DNA of 41,341 nt from Bacteroides timonensis (GCF_000513195.1 NZ_CBVI010000147.1:1-41341); one strand, 5' to 3'; shown: positions 1 through 8,458, counted from the stretch's first letter. Notes: a model not told the origin generated them from the sequence alone. Numbers and translations: made by a program.

Positions 1-2
1 TA

Positions 3-290
3 AACGAGAATGTCAAAGGTACAGTTATACGCTATAAGATGGAATGCTACAAAGTACTGTTCGAACATTTCACTGAACCACAAACCTTCCTCAAACAAAA
101 ACAGGAGGTTATGGAGAAGAAAGTGACGGAATACCAGGAATGTCAACGTCGCTTCAAAGATGCTCAAAAACTGATGAACGAGGCTAAAGCTGATCTTAAT
201 CAAGTGATGAAACTCACTATTGAAGACTGGCGTGCTAATAATCGTCAACTGAACTTGCCATTTTCAACAGAAGAAATCACAGAAGAATAA
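3..290 (+). CDS. C-terminal part of a phage antirepressor-like protein, cut by the left edge
   Basis: The reading frame is open to the left edge, and the ATG at 39 is probably internal. The first visible residues (ENVKGTVIRYKMEC, then YKVLFEHF) resemble the end of the P22_AR_N/BRO-N antirepressor domain, where a helix of the form yq.EC..vL...f closes the fold. The remaining 65 or so residues are charged and helical, probably coiled coil (KQKQEVMEKKVTEYQECQRR), and end in an acidic tail. Antirepressors of this type bind phage repressors or DNA and act in the lysis-lysogeny decision. The gene is followed at once by a promoter and structured leader, exactly as the KilA-N gene at 6969 is, so the two look like copies of one module. 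The family call rests on about 20 residues and is an inference. Confidence 0.55.
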   Translation, partial: NENVKGTVIRYKMECYKVLFEHFTEPQTFLKQKQEVMEKKVTEYQECQRRFKDAQKLMNEAKADLNQVMKLTIEDWRANNRQLNLPFSTEEITEE

Positions 291-296
291 AATAAT

Positions 297-339
297 CCGG
301 GCAAAATGTATCACCATTCAAAAATAATCATTATGTTTG
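297..339 (+). promoter_or_regulatory. Promoter for leader 1 (variant shared with 7550-7592)
   Basis: A perfect Bacteroidetes -7 box TATGTTTG lies at 332-339. There is no -33 TTTG. Instead the motif CCGGGCAAAATGT (297-309) sits 22 nt upstream of the -7 box. The same arrangement (CCGGACAAAATGT, 22 nt, TATGTTTG) occurs before the second copy of this module at 7550-7592, so the upstream motif may be an activator site replacing the -33 box. Confidence 0.6.
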
Positions 340-342
340 CAT

Positions 343-532
343 CGTTCCCGCCAAGAACAATACATATTATCAAATGCGATGGCCTTTTTTGTGACCGTTT
401 GGGAATATTTTGCCCTAATGATATAAGGTTATCTGATCCACATGGATTGCTGTCGCATGATAGTAGTTTGTTCTTGGCGGAACGTGGAAAGGATAACCTT
501 TCTTTATTTTTTAATATTATAATTTTCTATTC
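343..532 (+). promoter_or_regulatory. Structured 5' leader 1 (A-B-A'-B' pseudoknot with start-codon repeat)
   Basis: Helix A: 343-360 pairs with 468-484 (17 bp, one bulged C). Helix B: AAGGTTATC 425-433 pairs with GATAACCTT 492-500 (9 bp, perfect). The strands interleave as A-B-A'-B', a pseudoknot. A 12-nt piece of arm A (GCCAAGAACAAT, 350-361) recurs at 535-546, overlapping the ATG at 533, so A' (468-478) can pair with either copy. A T6-loop hairpin (GGCC 381-384 with GACC 393-396, one mismatch) lies inside. Transcription should start near 343, placing A at the RNA 5' end. The pairings are read directly; function as a translational switch is inferred. Confidence 0.65.
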
Positions 533-931
533 ATGCCAAGAACAATGGAATTTTGTAATACAAGGAATAATAGTACTTGTGAAACAACGTCTATCCACGA
601 AACGGGTACTTCTCTTATCGCCCTTACCGGCAATCCTTACACCGACCTTGCCGCCTATGGCATCGACCTGCACGGATGCACCATCCGCTATTTACGCACC
701 CCCAATTCAAATGGCAACACCGTTACCGGACGATTCAACATCTCCGGTCGTGAAGAGACTGCAGGGGCTATTAGCTACGAAACCCTTATCCTCTTCCTGG
801 TGGAGAAGAATCGTGAACATCGTCGCTATGTGGCAGAATGCCATCAGCGCAAGCGTGAGCGCAATTATGCTTCATGGCTGTCTCGCCATCCGGAATTCAT
901 GTTCTACAATTGTAACGTCACATTCATGTAG
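533..931 (+). CDS. Hypothetical protein, paralog of 7798-8187
   Basis: A 132-residue protein of unknown function. From residue 22 (HETGTSLIALTGNPYTDL) to about residue 115 it is clearly homologous to the product of 7798-8187, sharing blocks GIDLHG, IRYLR, TGRFNISGREETAG and LILFLVxKNREHR. The C-terminal third is basic (HQRKRERN) and could bind nucleic acid. The N-terminal 15 residues are unrelated to the paralog; in both genes this stretch is encoded by the start-codon repeat of the leader arm, so its sequence is probably set by RNA pairing rather than protein function. It is monocistronic behind leader 1. I recognise no Pfam family. The gene itself is well supported by its conserved copy. 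Confidence 0.75.
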   Translation: MPRTMEFCNTRNNSTCETTSIHETGTSLIALTGNPYTDLAAYGIDLHGCTIRYLRTPNSNGNTVTGRFNISGREETAGAISYETLILFLVEKNREHRRYVAECHQRKRERNYASWLSRHPEFMFYNCNVTFM

Positions 932-965
932 CCACTTACACAAGTCGGCTAACTATTATTTCATT

Positions 966-994
966 GCACAACCTACATTTCTGGTAGGTTGTGC
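966..994 (+). terminator. Strong hairpin after the first accessory gene
   Basis: GCACAACCTAC (966-976) and GTAGGTTGTGC (984-994) form a perfect 11-bp stem with a 7-nt loop. No U-run follows, so it is either an atypical terminator or an RNA-stabilising 3' hairpin closing the unit that begins at 297. Confidence 0.45.
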
Positions 995-1036
995 AGGAAT
1001 TCTACACCCTAAAAAATAATTCAAATCAATAAACTA

Positions 1037-1435
1037 ATGAACAAGAAAGAAGAACTAATAAAAGCCTTAGCCGATATCGAAGAACAGGAACGGAAGGCAA
1101 TGATAGATGCTGAATATCCTAAATTAAAGGAATTAATCGGAACATGTTATAAGTACAGAAATTCGTATAGCAGTCCAGAGGAAGAATCAGACTACTGGTA
1201 CACTTATTTCAAAATTACTTCTCTAACTCCTGATGATTTGTACATCGGTGGTTTAAAAAATGACAATGTGCTAGCTAGATGCAGAACTTTAAAATTTCAA
1301 GTATGCAAGTATGGCATTATTAGCATTGACCCGCATTGTTCTAAATTCGCTCATTCTCTTGGTGAAAGAATTAGCATAGATGAATTTAATCGAGAGTTTG
1401 ATAAGGTCATTGATATGGCTAAGAAAGTGGTTTAA
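1037..1435 (+). CDS. Hypothetical early phage protein
   Basis: A 132-residue protein of unknown function, first of a run of closely packed small genes (1037-2867) leading into the primase-helicase. The N-terminal 25 residues are charged and helical (KKEELIKALADIEEQERKAM). The middle (LIGTCYKYRNSY, DYWYTYFKITSL) is aromatic and looks like a small beta-rich domain. No transmembrane segment or known motif is visible. The sequence upstream of the start (AATTCAAATCAATAAA) recurs upstream of 1742, suggesting a shared translation or regulatory context. It is AT-rich compared with the structural genes. Confidence 0.6.
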   Translation: MNKKEELIKALADIEEQERKAMIDAEYPKLKELIGTCYKYRNSYSSPEEESDYWYTYFKITSLTPDDLYIGGLKNDNVLARCRTLKFQVCKYGIISIDPHCSKFAHSLGERISIDEFNREFDKVIDMAKKVV

Positions 1436-1452
1436 CGTATAACTAAGTAAAT

Positions 1453-1713
1453 ATGAGCTATATAGACAATACAAGAAGGTCGTTTACATCTTCATATGAG
1501 ATAACAGTGTGTATGACCAAAGAGGAATGTAAGATATTACTTCCATTCTTTCAGAAAGCATATAAAGAAGTGAGTTCAAAATACGAAAAGTATGATGATA
1601 TTCATTCTGGAGGAGAGGCTACAGAAAGAGAGGAAAACCTTCGGATTAAGTACTTGGAGCAATCTGAACGTTTAGAAAGTGTTTTGTCATCTATTGACCT
1701 AATTCTAAAATAA
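1453..1713 (+). CDS. Small hypothetical protein, helical
   Basis: An 86-residue acidic protein. Residues 20-86 are predicted helical from composition (MTKEECKILLPFFQKAYKEV, then a charged helix rich in E and R). It begins 17 nt after the stop of 1435 and ends 28 nt before 1742, so it belongs to the same early run. No recognisable domain. Confidence 0.55.
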   Translation: MSYIDNTRRSFTSSYEITVCMTKEECKILLPFFQKAYKEVSSKYEKYDDIHSGGEATEREENLRIKYLEQSERLESVLSSIDLILK

Positions 1714-1741
1714 TTCAAATCAATAAATAAATAATTCCACT

Positions 1742-2020
1742 ATGTACAATACCACAATTTTTGAGCTCGCCATGAACGCCTGCTCCTATAGATTAGACCA
1801 TATATTCCTTAAGAAACGTTCCGTTTGCAAAATATATGGTAAAGTTCCAATAGCCAAGAGAGTCACCATCGATGGAGAGCGAAAAACGATTGTCAGATGG
1901 AAGAAACTCCGATGGAACGATGCCGGCCAATGTTTTTCCATGTACTCTTCCAAACGGCAACGAAAATACGATCTTCCGCTTCGAAGTATCGAAGAACAGC
2001 AAAAAATGACAAAGCAATGA
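1742..2020 (+). CDS. Small basic hypothetical protein
   Basis: A 92-residue protein rich in Lys and Arg (about one residue in four), with a GERKTIVRWKKLRWN stretch that suggests nucleic-acid binding. Its stop overlaps the next start (ATG at 2017), the usual sign of translational coupling. The function is unknown. Two overlapping frames exist here; this one is preferred because it starts after a clear gap and couples cleanly to the next gene. Confidence 0.5.
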   Translation: MYNTTIFELAMNACSYRLDHIFLKKRSVCKIYGKVPIAKRVTIDGERKTIVRWKKLRWNDAGQCFSMYSSKRQRKYDLPLRSIEEQQKMTKQ

Positions 2021-2238
2021 GTATGTATTTAGATAAAGACTCCCGTGGAATATATGGATTTCATGATATCACCTTCCAGGAACTATCATCCATTCTTTCC
2101 ATATTATCCACCTACAGGAATCCCTGTGAAAAGGAACTGGAATCTATAGCATTCCAGACCTTCATGTGCATTGAACATCAACTTCTTAAAATTGAAGCAA
2201 ATGACCGACCTGAGACAGTACCGCCTAAACAACCTTAA
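2017..2238 (+). CDS. Small hypothetical protein
   Basis: A 73-residue product (MSMYLDKDSRGIYGFHDITF) starting at the ATG that overlaps the previous stop. The middle is a hydrophobic helix (FQELSSILSILSTY) followed by an acidic segment and a proline-rich end. No domain recognised. The open frame extends upstream to 1897 inside the preceding gene, but the coupled start at 2017 is more economical. Confidence 0.45.
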   Translation: MSMYLDKDSRGIYGFHDITFQELSSILSILSTYRNPCEKELESIAFQTFMCIEHQLLKIEANDRPETVPPKQP

Positions 2239-2527
2239 TGAGATAGACCACTTCATGGCCGAGATGGGTACAGATGCCTTTCTTGACTTCGAACGTAGGG
2301 TTTACAGTGTTCTTGAGAAGCTTAAGGTCATGCGTTACTTCGATATCGAAGAAAAGATTATTCCGGATCAGCAGGAACTTTTCATTAAGTTCTGCTGCTG
2401 CTATATAGAAAAACACCCAGAATACGAATTTAATAACAGTTATACCCAAATATGGAGGAAAGAAAGCTATGAACAATGGAAGGTGGAAACCTCACGAAGA
2501 CAAGTTCGTAAGAGACAACGCCAATAA
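2201..2527 (+). CDS. Small hypothetical protein
   Basis: A 108-residue protein if it starts at 2201 (MTDLRQYRLNNLNEIDHFMA); an in-frame ATG at 2171 would add ten residues. It overlaps both neighbours in different frames, as is common in this compact early run. The body is helical with a cluster of aromatic and Cys residues (LFIKFCCCYIEKHPEYEF), and the last 15 residues are strongly basic (RRQVRKRQRQ). No family recognised. Confidence 0.5.
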   Translation: MTDLRQYRLNNLNEIDHFMAEMGTDAFLDFERRVYSVLEKLKVMRYFDIEEKIIPDQQELFIKFCCCYIEKHPEYEFNNSYTQIWRKESYEQWKVETSRRQVRKRQRQ

Positions 2528-2867
2528 AATGACTCCAGAGCAGATGTCTGAGTCATTGGGGCGTTCGCCTCTGGCCATACAATTGTATATGCATCGAAAA
2601 CATATTGTTGTCGGCCAGACAGTCAAAAGGAACTTGATACAAGAGATGCTCCGGATTAAATTCCGGCATCCGGAGAACTTCATGCCAACCCGCACTTTTT
2701 ATCGTGAAGTTGGCATTAATCAAATGCGCTGGTGGGATATTTTCCACGGACGCAAGAATGTTAATCAGCAAGAGTATATCGCGCTATCTAATTACTTCGG
2801 CGTCACGATGCAAGAAGCGTTCGAAGCACGTCAACTCTGTATATTTGAGGAAGAAAATAATGATTGA
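2469..2867 (+). CDS. Two-part helix-turn-helix DNA-binding protein
   Basis: A 132-residue protein with two putative DNA-binding parts. Residues 1-45 (GRWKPHEDKFVRDNANKMTP then EQMSESLGRSPLAIQLYMHR) match the SANT/Myb-like or GcrA-like pattern W-x(3)-ED ... LGRS-x(2)-AI found in phage regulators. Residues 75-125 (FYREVGINQMRWWDIFHGRK and NYFGVTMQEAF) resemble an XRE-type helix-turn-helix. It overlaps the primase-helicase start by 8 nt, so the two are translationally coupled. A role in early regulation or as the activator of the GTCCTT late promoters is possible, but nothing in the sequence proves it. Confidence 0.65.
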   Translation: MNNGRWKPHEDKFVRDNANKMTPEQMSESLGRSPLAIQLYMHRKHIVVGQTVKRNLIQEMLRIKFRHPENFMPTRTFYREVGINQMRWWDIFHGRKNVNQQEYIALSNYFGVTMQEAFEARQLCIFEEENND

Positions 2868-5800
2868 TAACGAACTACGAGATCGAATTAAGGATGCTAA
2901 TGACATTGTAGATGTCATCGGTGAATTCGTCACCCTAAGAAAGAGAGGTATTAACTATCTGGGGATTTGCCCATTTCACCCCGACCGAACCCCATCCATG
3001 ACTGTCAGCTCTTCACGACAAAGTTTCAAGTGCTTTGTTTGTGGAAAAGGTGGAGACGTTATCGAGTTCCTCCAGGAGCACGAAAATATGTCATTCTACG
3101 AGGCTGTTAGCTGGCTGGGGCATAGGGTAGGGATAGAGGTTCCTAAACCTGTATTGACCGATGAAGAAGCTGCAAAAAATCGCGAACGCGAGGCGCAGCG
3201 CATTGCAATGAAAGGTGCTGTCACTTTCTTCGAGAAACATCTTCCAGAAGCACAGCTCTACCTTCACGAAAGAGGATTCAACCTGACAGATAAAGTTATT
3301 AAAGACTTCCGAATAGGTTATGCCCCAGAAGGCAACCTTGCTAAGAAGGAAATGCTTGCTGCAGGTTTCTCTGAGCGGAAGCTGGTCGAGGTCGATATTT
3401 TAAAAGAATGCGATAAAGGTTTCACTTTCGATACTTTTAAAGACCGCATCATGTTCCCCTTCTTCGACGTCAAAGGGAATATAAATGGCTTCACCGGACG
3501 CTGGCTCACTACCCAGCCTAATTCTGGGAAGTACGTCAACACCGGTGATACCCCTTTATTTAAAAAAGGTACTCAGCTATTTGGTCTATACCAGGCACGT
3601 ACTGCCATTGCCCGATATGACCGTGCTTATGTAGTCGAGGGTCAGTTCGATGTTCTTTCCCTAAGTGCCGTTGGTGTCTGTAATGTAGTTGCCACCAGTG
3701 GAACAGCACTTACTCCAGAACAGATCCAGTTACTTGGCCGCTTCACCCGCCGGGTAATTCTAATCTACGATTCCGATGCTGCAGGACTCAAAGCCTCGCT
3801 TGTCAATTGTGAAGCATTCCTTCGTGCTGGCTTCGAAGTAAGTGCCATTCCGCTTCCCGAGGGCAAAGACCCGGACAATATTGCACAGGAATACAAACTC
3901 GATACAGGAAAGTGGCTCATGAACCGTGAACAGAACTTCGTTCAGTACTTCGCCATTTCCCTACGAGGCAAAAATCCCGGCGAAGACCCCAATAAAGAAG
4001 AAGAAGCCCTGAAGCAACTCTGCACGCTAACCTCAGTCATTCCCTCAGAAACACTTCTTCTCAAATGTATCGAAGCAATAGCCAGCATTTTTGGCACCAA
4101 TACCGAGGTCATCCAGCGCAAGGTTAATAGCATTCTCCGACAGATAAAAACGGCTTCATTAAAAAAAGAGTCGCAAATGAAGCCAGGTATCTATGGCATT
4201 GAAATGATTGCTGAAACTCGTTGTAATGGTGAACCTTGTACCATCACTTCCGATTATCAGGAGTTCATCACACTCTATGGAGATGCACCTATTATTTATA
4301 TTCACGGAATACCCAGTATTACAGATATCCAGCTTCTTCGCCAGGCCAGCCAGTTTTTTACTACGGACGAAAGCGGACTTTCCATAGAAAAGAGTGGCGA
4401 AGAATCCCCCTATCTGGCTGCATTGGCCGCAGTCTACCGTGCCGGCATCACGAATATTACAGTAGAAGTGGAAATCGAATCCACAAAGAAAGAGAAAGCT
4501 TCAGGCAATGATCCCGACGAAGAGGAGGAGGAAGATGAAGAATACGAAGAGGAGAGCGAAGAAGGGTATACCCAGTCTTTCAACTTTGCAAAATACTATG
4601 TACGTGCTCACATGTTCTTTTTTTCCAAGTTCAAAGGAGAGCATTCTCCATTTGTTGAACGATGCGCAGAGCTTATCAGCTATGCTGATGACTCCGTTCG
4701 CATCGTCAACTATTCCTATTTCTACAACGCTCTTGGTCTGACTAAGACTGCATTGACTGAGATATTGAAACCCTATCTCGCCAAACGGAAGTCCCGCATG
4801 GCTATCAACGCTCAACGTTCCGATGATGACTTCGAAGAAGAGTATAATCCGGAAGAACTACCTTCCTATGTCAGTGAAAATCCGGAATACATGGAGATGT
4901 TCCATCAATGCGGCTACTATCCCAAAATAAACAAAGACCATGAACCTGTATGTTACATTTTCAAAAATGATAAATCCGGGCATACTCTGGTAGGCGATTT
5001 CTATCTTACTCCTCTGTTACATATCTATTCAGATGACAAAGAGGCCAATAAACGTGTACTCAAGATAACCCGGCGTTACTATAAAAATCCATTATACATT
5101 GAAATATCCTCCAAGGCTTTACTCAAGAAGGCTACCATTGAAGAAGAGCTTATCATGCTCGAAGCGGTTAACTTCACAAACGGAGAGGAAAAGCACTGGA
5201 CTAAAATACGTGAATATATGAGCAGACATTTTGTAACCTGCACCGAAGTCACCACTTACGGAAATCAGCAGGAGGACGGGCTTTCCCGTCGCGAAGACAA
5301 TATGTTCTTCGCCTTTGCCAATGGCATCTTCCACACCATCGACGGTGTTCCTCGCTTCGACCCGGTCAACGAGCTCGGAGTTGTTACTCACAACAAAAAG
5401 AATTACTATCTACCGGCGTTTTCTACAATATATGCTGGATCCGGACGTCAATCTGACAAGTACGAGCTAATATCCCAGCTCGTTTATAAGGAAATACCGT
5501 TAGAGAAAAGGTGCACTTTTGAGCGATGGGCTTCCCTGATGGACGATGTCTACAAGATTAACGACAATGGCAAATGGGCCGTCCTTTTTGCCATTATGTG
5601 CGCTTTCCGTAGCAACATTCACTGTATTGACCGCTTGTTTACTGCTCCCTTCTTCATGGGGCCGATGTCCTCCGGTAAGACTCAGATCGCAATCTCCATC
5701 CGTTCCCTTTTCATTTCTCCGAAAATCCCCATTTTCAACTTGAACATTGGTACTGATGCTGCCATGTCCACACTGATGAGCACCTTTAGAGATGTACCAG

Positions 5801-6936
5801 TAGTGCTCGACGAATACAATAATAAAGATATCTCAGATCAAAAGTTTCAGGCACTGAAAGGTATCGTTTACGACGGTGATGGGCGTCAGAAGCGAAAAGG
5901 TGTCTCCGGAAAAGAAATAGAGAACGATAAGGTATATGCACCGGTTATAATATGCGGTCAGGAGACTCCCCAACGTGATGATAATGCCTTGATGTCCCGT
6001 ATCATAGTTTGTGAGGTTCCCAAGCCCAAGAACAGAACACAGGAAGAAGTAGACCTCTTCAACACTCTGAAGGAAATCGAGGATCCGGCCAAGATAGGCC
6101 TTTCCAATGTACTTTTTGATATCCTTAAGCTCCGGCCATTATTTATGGAGCATTTCCGGATACTCAAGCAAAAAGCCTACGACGAATTAAAAAATGCCCT
6201 TCCTAATGCCGGAGAGATAGACCGCCTCATGAAAACCGCCTCATTATTCTTAGCAACATGCAACTTAATTGAAAATTATACAGATATGAAACTTCCATTT
6301 TCCTACAAAGATTTTTTAAAAATAGCCTGTAATAAAATCAAGTTCCAGGTAGAACTTATCAGTAAGACAGACAAGCTGGCCACCTTCTTTAAAGCTATGG
6401 ACGTTATGATAGACTCCAAGGCCATCCGTGAGGGACGTGATTTCGCTATTGATGTTCCGGACAAACTTACCATCAAACTTCCAGGAGGAGATAAGAGAGA
6501 GGTACCGGTTCCCGCAGGTAATCGGGTTCTCTTCCTACGCGTTAGCAATATCTACACTCAGTTTGCCCGCTCTTCCTACAGCCAAGAAGAATCGACGCAA
6601 TCCACCATCGAGCAGAACCTTCGCTCAAACCCAAGCTATATTGGATTCATCCATGCCCGACGATTCACCTGGAACGAAGTAGTCGAAGTTCCCCGAGGCG
6701 GATTTGAGGAAGACATTCCCAATGAAACCGGCATCGACATTAAAATTGATAATAATATGGTAAGGAAAGTCGAAAAACAAGGCGCCAATTCAAGCTGTAT
6801 AGCATTGAACTACGAAATTTTCAGAGAGCTCTATGGCATAGACCTTAAGCGTTCTGTGCCCAAAGAATCAACCACTCCCAATCCGGACAATGACCCTATC
6901 GGAATGGCCGGTGCACCTCAAGACATCGAATTTTGA
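2860..6936 (+). CDS. Phage primase-helicase (DnaG-type primase fused to a P-loop ATPase)
   Basis: A 1358-residue replication protein that should make RNA primers and unwind DNA at the phage fork. Residues 37-61 hold the DnaG/CHC2 zinc finger (C37-x2-H40, C58-x2-C61), followed by a primase core with the TOPRIM signatures E260 (VVEGQFDVL) and D304/D306 (IYDSDAAG). A very acidic linker (EEEEEDEEYEEESEE) lies near residues 555-570. The C-terminal half carries a Walker A motif GPMSSGKT (934-941), a Walker B-like VPVVLDEYNN about 45 residues later, and a downstream sensor-like stretch (YAPVIICGQETP), as in phage D5/DUF927-like helicase domains. The start at 2860 is chosen because it overlaps the upstream stop and gives the canonical DnaG N-terminus; the frame is open further upstream. 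This is much longer than free-standing DnaG (about 600). Confidence 0.88.
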   Translation: MIDNELRDRIKDANDIVDVIGEFVTLRKRGINYLGICPFHPDRTPSMTVSSSRQSFKCFVCGKGGDVIEFLQEHENMSFYEAVSWLGHRVGIEVPKPVLTDEEAAKNREREAQRIAMKGAVTFFEKHLPEAQLYLHERGFNLTDKVIKDFRIGYAPEGNLAKKEMLAAGFSERKLVEVDILKECDKGFTFDTFKDRIMFPFFDVKGNINGFTGRWLTTQPNSGKYVNTGDTPLFKKGTQLFGLYQARTAIARYDRAYVVEGQFDVLSLSAVGVCNVVATSGTALTPEQIQLLGRFTRRVILIYDSDAAGLKASLVNCEAFLRAGFEVSAIPLPEGKDPDNIAQEYKLDTGKWLMNREQNFVQYFAISLRGKNPGEDPNKEEEALKQLCTLTSVIPSETLLLKCIEAIASIFGTNTEVIQRKVNSILRQIKTASLKKESQMKPGIYGIEMIAETRCNGEPCTITSDYQEFITLYGDAPIIYIHGIPSITDIQLLRQASQFFTTDESGLSIEKSGEESPYLAALAAVYRAGITNITVEVEIESTKKEKASGNDPDEEEEEDEEYEEESEEGYTQSFNFAKYYVRAHMFFFSKFKGEHSPFVERCAELISYADDSVRIVNYSYFYNALGLTKTALTEILKPYLAKRKSRMAINAQRSDDDFEEEYNPEELPSYVSENPEYMEMFHQCGYYPKINKDHEPVCYIFKNDKSGHTLVGDFYLTPLLHIYSDDKEANKRVLKITRRYYKNPLYIEISSKALLKKATIEEELIMLEAVNFTNGEEKHWTKIREYMSRHFVTCTEVTTYGNQQEDGLSRREDNMFFAFANGIFHTIDGVPRFDPVNELGVVTHNKKNYYLPAFSTIYAGSGRQSDKYELISQLVYKEIPLEKRCTFERWASLMDDVYKINDNGKWAVLFAIMCAFRSNIHCIDRLFTAPFFMGPMSSGKTQIAISIRSLFISPKIPIFNLNIGTDAAMSTLMSTFRDVPVVLDEYNNKDISDQKFQALKGIVYDGDGRQKRKGVSGKEIENDKVYAPVIICGQETPQRDDNALMSRIIVCEVPKPKNRTQEEVDLFNTLKEIEDPAKIGLSNVLFDILKLRPLFMEHFRILKQKAYDELKNALPNAGEIDRLMKTASLFLATCNLIENYTDMKLPFSYKDFLKIACNKIKFQVELISKTDKLATFFKAMDVMIDSKAIREGRDFAIDVPDKLTIKLPGGDKREVPVPAGNRVLFLRVSNIYTQFARSSYSQEESTQSTIEQNLRSNPSYIGFIHARRFTWNEVVEVPRGGFEEDIPNETGIDIKIDNNMVRKVEKQGANSSCIALNYEIFRELYGIDLKRSVPKESTTPNPDNDPIGMAGAPQDIEF

Positions 6937-6968
6937 TTTCTATTATATAAACCTAAAAACAAAAAGTT

Positions 6969-7541
6969 ATGGAAACAAAAGAATTTGAATACAACGGAAA
7001 AGTTGTCGGCTTCGAAATCGACGACAAAAATGTGATGGTTAATGCAACCCAAATGGCGAATGTTTTTAATCGTGATTTGTATCAATTCACCAAAAGTGAA
7101 GATACAAAACGGTTTATAGAAACATGTCTAAAACCTGCAAATGCAGGTTTATTAGAAATCGTTAACAGAACTGATTTAATCGTATCAAGACAAAAAGCGG
7201 GCACATTTATGCACCGTGTGCTTGCTATCAAGTTTGCTGCTTGGCTCAATCCTGATTTTGAGTTGTGGGTATATACTACAATTGACAAAATTCTATTCGG
7301 TTCTTACCTTGACGATGAAAAAAGTCTGAAAGAGATAGCCCGGATACAAACTCAAATATCCCAAAAGGAGCAGTATCTGGTCGATCATCCCATACAGAAG
7401 GAGATAGAAGAGCTTAAGAAAGCGGAGCAAAAGGAAAGAAGGTTGCTTGATTTGCGTAAGAAAGAGAGAATCAGTAATTTCAAGTCCATGTTCTCTGTAG
7501 GAGAAATGGCTGGGGAATCTGAGAAAGCAACTGAAGAATAA
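6969..7541 (+). CDS. KilA-N domain protein (antirepressor-type regulator)
   Basis: A 190-residue protein with a clear KilA-N DNA-binding domain in residues 1-110: MVNATQMANVFNRDL near the start, GTFMHRVLAIKFAAWLNPDF in the core and WVYTTIDKILF at its end. KilA-N proteins of phages and large DNA viruses act as antirepressors or other transcription regulators. The C-terminal 80 residues are a charged coiled coil (KEIEELKKAEQKERRLLDLR) ending in an acidic tail, like the edge-truncated gene at 3-290. Both genes are followed by the same promoter, pseudoknot leader and paralogous gene, so this is one copy of a duplicated module. It starts 32 nt after the primase-helicase and may be cotranscribed with it. 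Confidence 0.85.
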   Translation: METKEFEYNGKVVGFEIDDKNVMVNATQMANVFNRDLYQFTKSEDTKRFIETCLKPANAGLLEIVNRTDLIVSRQKAGTFMHRVLAIKFAAWLNPDFELWVYTTIDKILFGSYLDDEKSLKEIARIQTQISQKEQYLVDHPIQKEIEELKKAEQKERRLLDLRKKERISNFKSMFSVGEMAGESEKATEE

Positions 7542-7549
7542 AAAATACT

Positions 7550-7592
7550 CCGGACAAAATGTCGCACAATTCAAAAAGAATCATTATGTTTG
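7550..7592 (+). promoter_or_regulatory. Promoter for leader 2
   Basis: The motif CCGGACAAAATGT (7550-7562) is followed after 22 nt by a perfect -7 box TATGTTTG (7585-7592). It matches the promoter at 297-339 in both sequence and spacing, and lacks a -33 TTTG. Confidence 0.6.
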
Positions 7593-7594
7593 CA

Positions 7595-7797
7595 GTGCTT
7601 AACATATATAACAACTCAAATGCGGGCTGTCAGCTTGCATTTTCGGTGCAGGCATTTTTTATGCCCGGACATATTGTGTACCCTATATGGTATCCGTGTA
7701 CCCCCGTGTGGAGCGTTAATGCGCCCACAGCATTTGAGTTGAATGTGTTAAGCAGCGGGAAAGGCACGGATACTTTCATTTTAAAAACAAATTGTTT
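7595..7797 (+). promoter_or_regulatory. Structured 5' leader 2 (A-B-A'-B' pseudoknot with start-codon repeat)
   Basis: Helix A is in two parts: TGCTTAACA 7596-7604 with TGTTAAGCA 7745-7753 (9 bp) and CAACTCAAATGC 7612-7623 with GCATTTGAGTTG 7730-7741 (12 bp). Helix B: GTATCCGTG 7690-7698 with CACGGATAC 7765-7773 (9 bp). Internal hairpins: GGCAT-T5-ATGCC (7651-7665), and an 8-bp stem with a bulged A at 7707-7729. B' is displayed in the loop of a GAAAG/CTTTC hairpin (7759-7777). Both parts of A recur at the gene start (TGCTTAACA 7799-7807, CAACTCA 7811-7817), so A' can instead mask the ATG at 7798. All pairings are perfect and seen directly. Confidence 0.7.
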
Positions 7798-8187
7798 ATG
7801 CTTAACAAATCAACTCACTCTGATTCTGCAATGCTTAGCAGCCTCGGAACGTCCGCCCACGAAACGGGTACTTCTGTTATCGCCCTCACCGGCAATCCCT
7901 ACATTGACCTCGCTGCCTATGGCATCGACCTGCATGGCTACACTATCCGTTACTTGCGGGAATCCAATCCGAAAGGGAACAACATCACTGGGAGATTCAA
8001 TATCTCCGGACGTGAAGAAACAGCCGGAGCTCCTTCTTATGAAGCCCTTATTCTTTTCCTGGTGCGGAAGAACCGTGAACATCGCTGTTATGCGGCAGAA
8101 TGTCGTAAACAGAAACGCGAACGGAACATGTCTTCATTCATCAGCCGTTATCCGGATGCAATGGTACTTCCGGCATACTTTTCCTAA
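7798..8187 (+). CDS. Hypothetical protein, paralog of 533-931
   Basis: A 129-residue protein starting at the ATG of 7798 (MLNKSTHSDSAML). From residue 20 it aligns along its length with the product of 533-931, including HETGTS, ALTGNPY, DLAAYGIDLHG, GRFNISGREETAG and LILFLVxKNREHR. The unique N-terminus is encoded by the third copy of the leader arm. The C-terminal region is basic (RKQKRERN), so nucleic-acid binding is possible, but no known family is recognised. The unit is monocistronic: its own promoter and leader upstream, a terminator at 8216 downstream. Conservation of the gene together with its leader in two places implies selection on the pair. Confidence 0.75.
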   Translation: MLNKSTHSDSAMLSSLGTSAHETGTSVIALTGNPYIDLAAYGIDLHGYTIRYLRESNPKGNNITGRFNISGREETAGAPSYEALILFLVRKNREHRCYAAECRKQKRERNMSSFISRYPDAMVLPAYFS

Positions 8188-8215
8188 CTTGTACCTTTTA
8201 CATCAATTTTTATGT

Positions 8216-8257
8216 ATTATTCCCGGTGGCCACCCCATCGGGAATAATTGCTTTTTC
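8216..8257 (+). terminator. Rho-independent terminator
   Basis: ATTATTCCCG (8216-8225) pairs with CGGGAATAAT (8239-8248), a perfect 10-bp stem, followed by TGCTTTTTCT. It closes the unit begun at 7550. Confidence 0.75.
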
Positions 8258-8458
8258 TGTTCTGATTTACGGACATTTCGCGTCTCATTCTTCTATCCAT
8301 ATTGTTCTATTAACCTACAGTTAAATCCCCCGTACCCCCTGAAGCAAAAAAGAGAGCAAATAGAGCGAGTTTTGAAAGGAAAACTTTTCATAAACACCAT
8401 CCAACCGTCCAACAGTCCAACAATGAAAAACATTTTAAAATGTAACTCGCTGTTGTAT

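Noticed and set aside
306..1019. 237-codon + frame covering the first leader and gene
   Set aside because: It runs through the structured leader and out of frame through the conserved gene 533-931; composition is not protein-like. The equivalent frame at 7559-8653 is rejected for the same reason.
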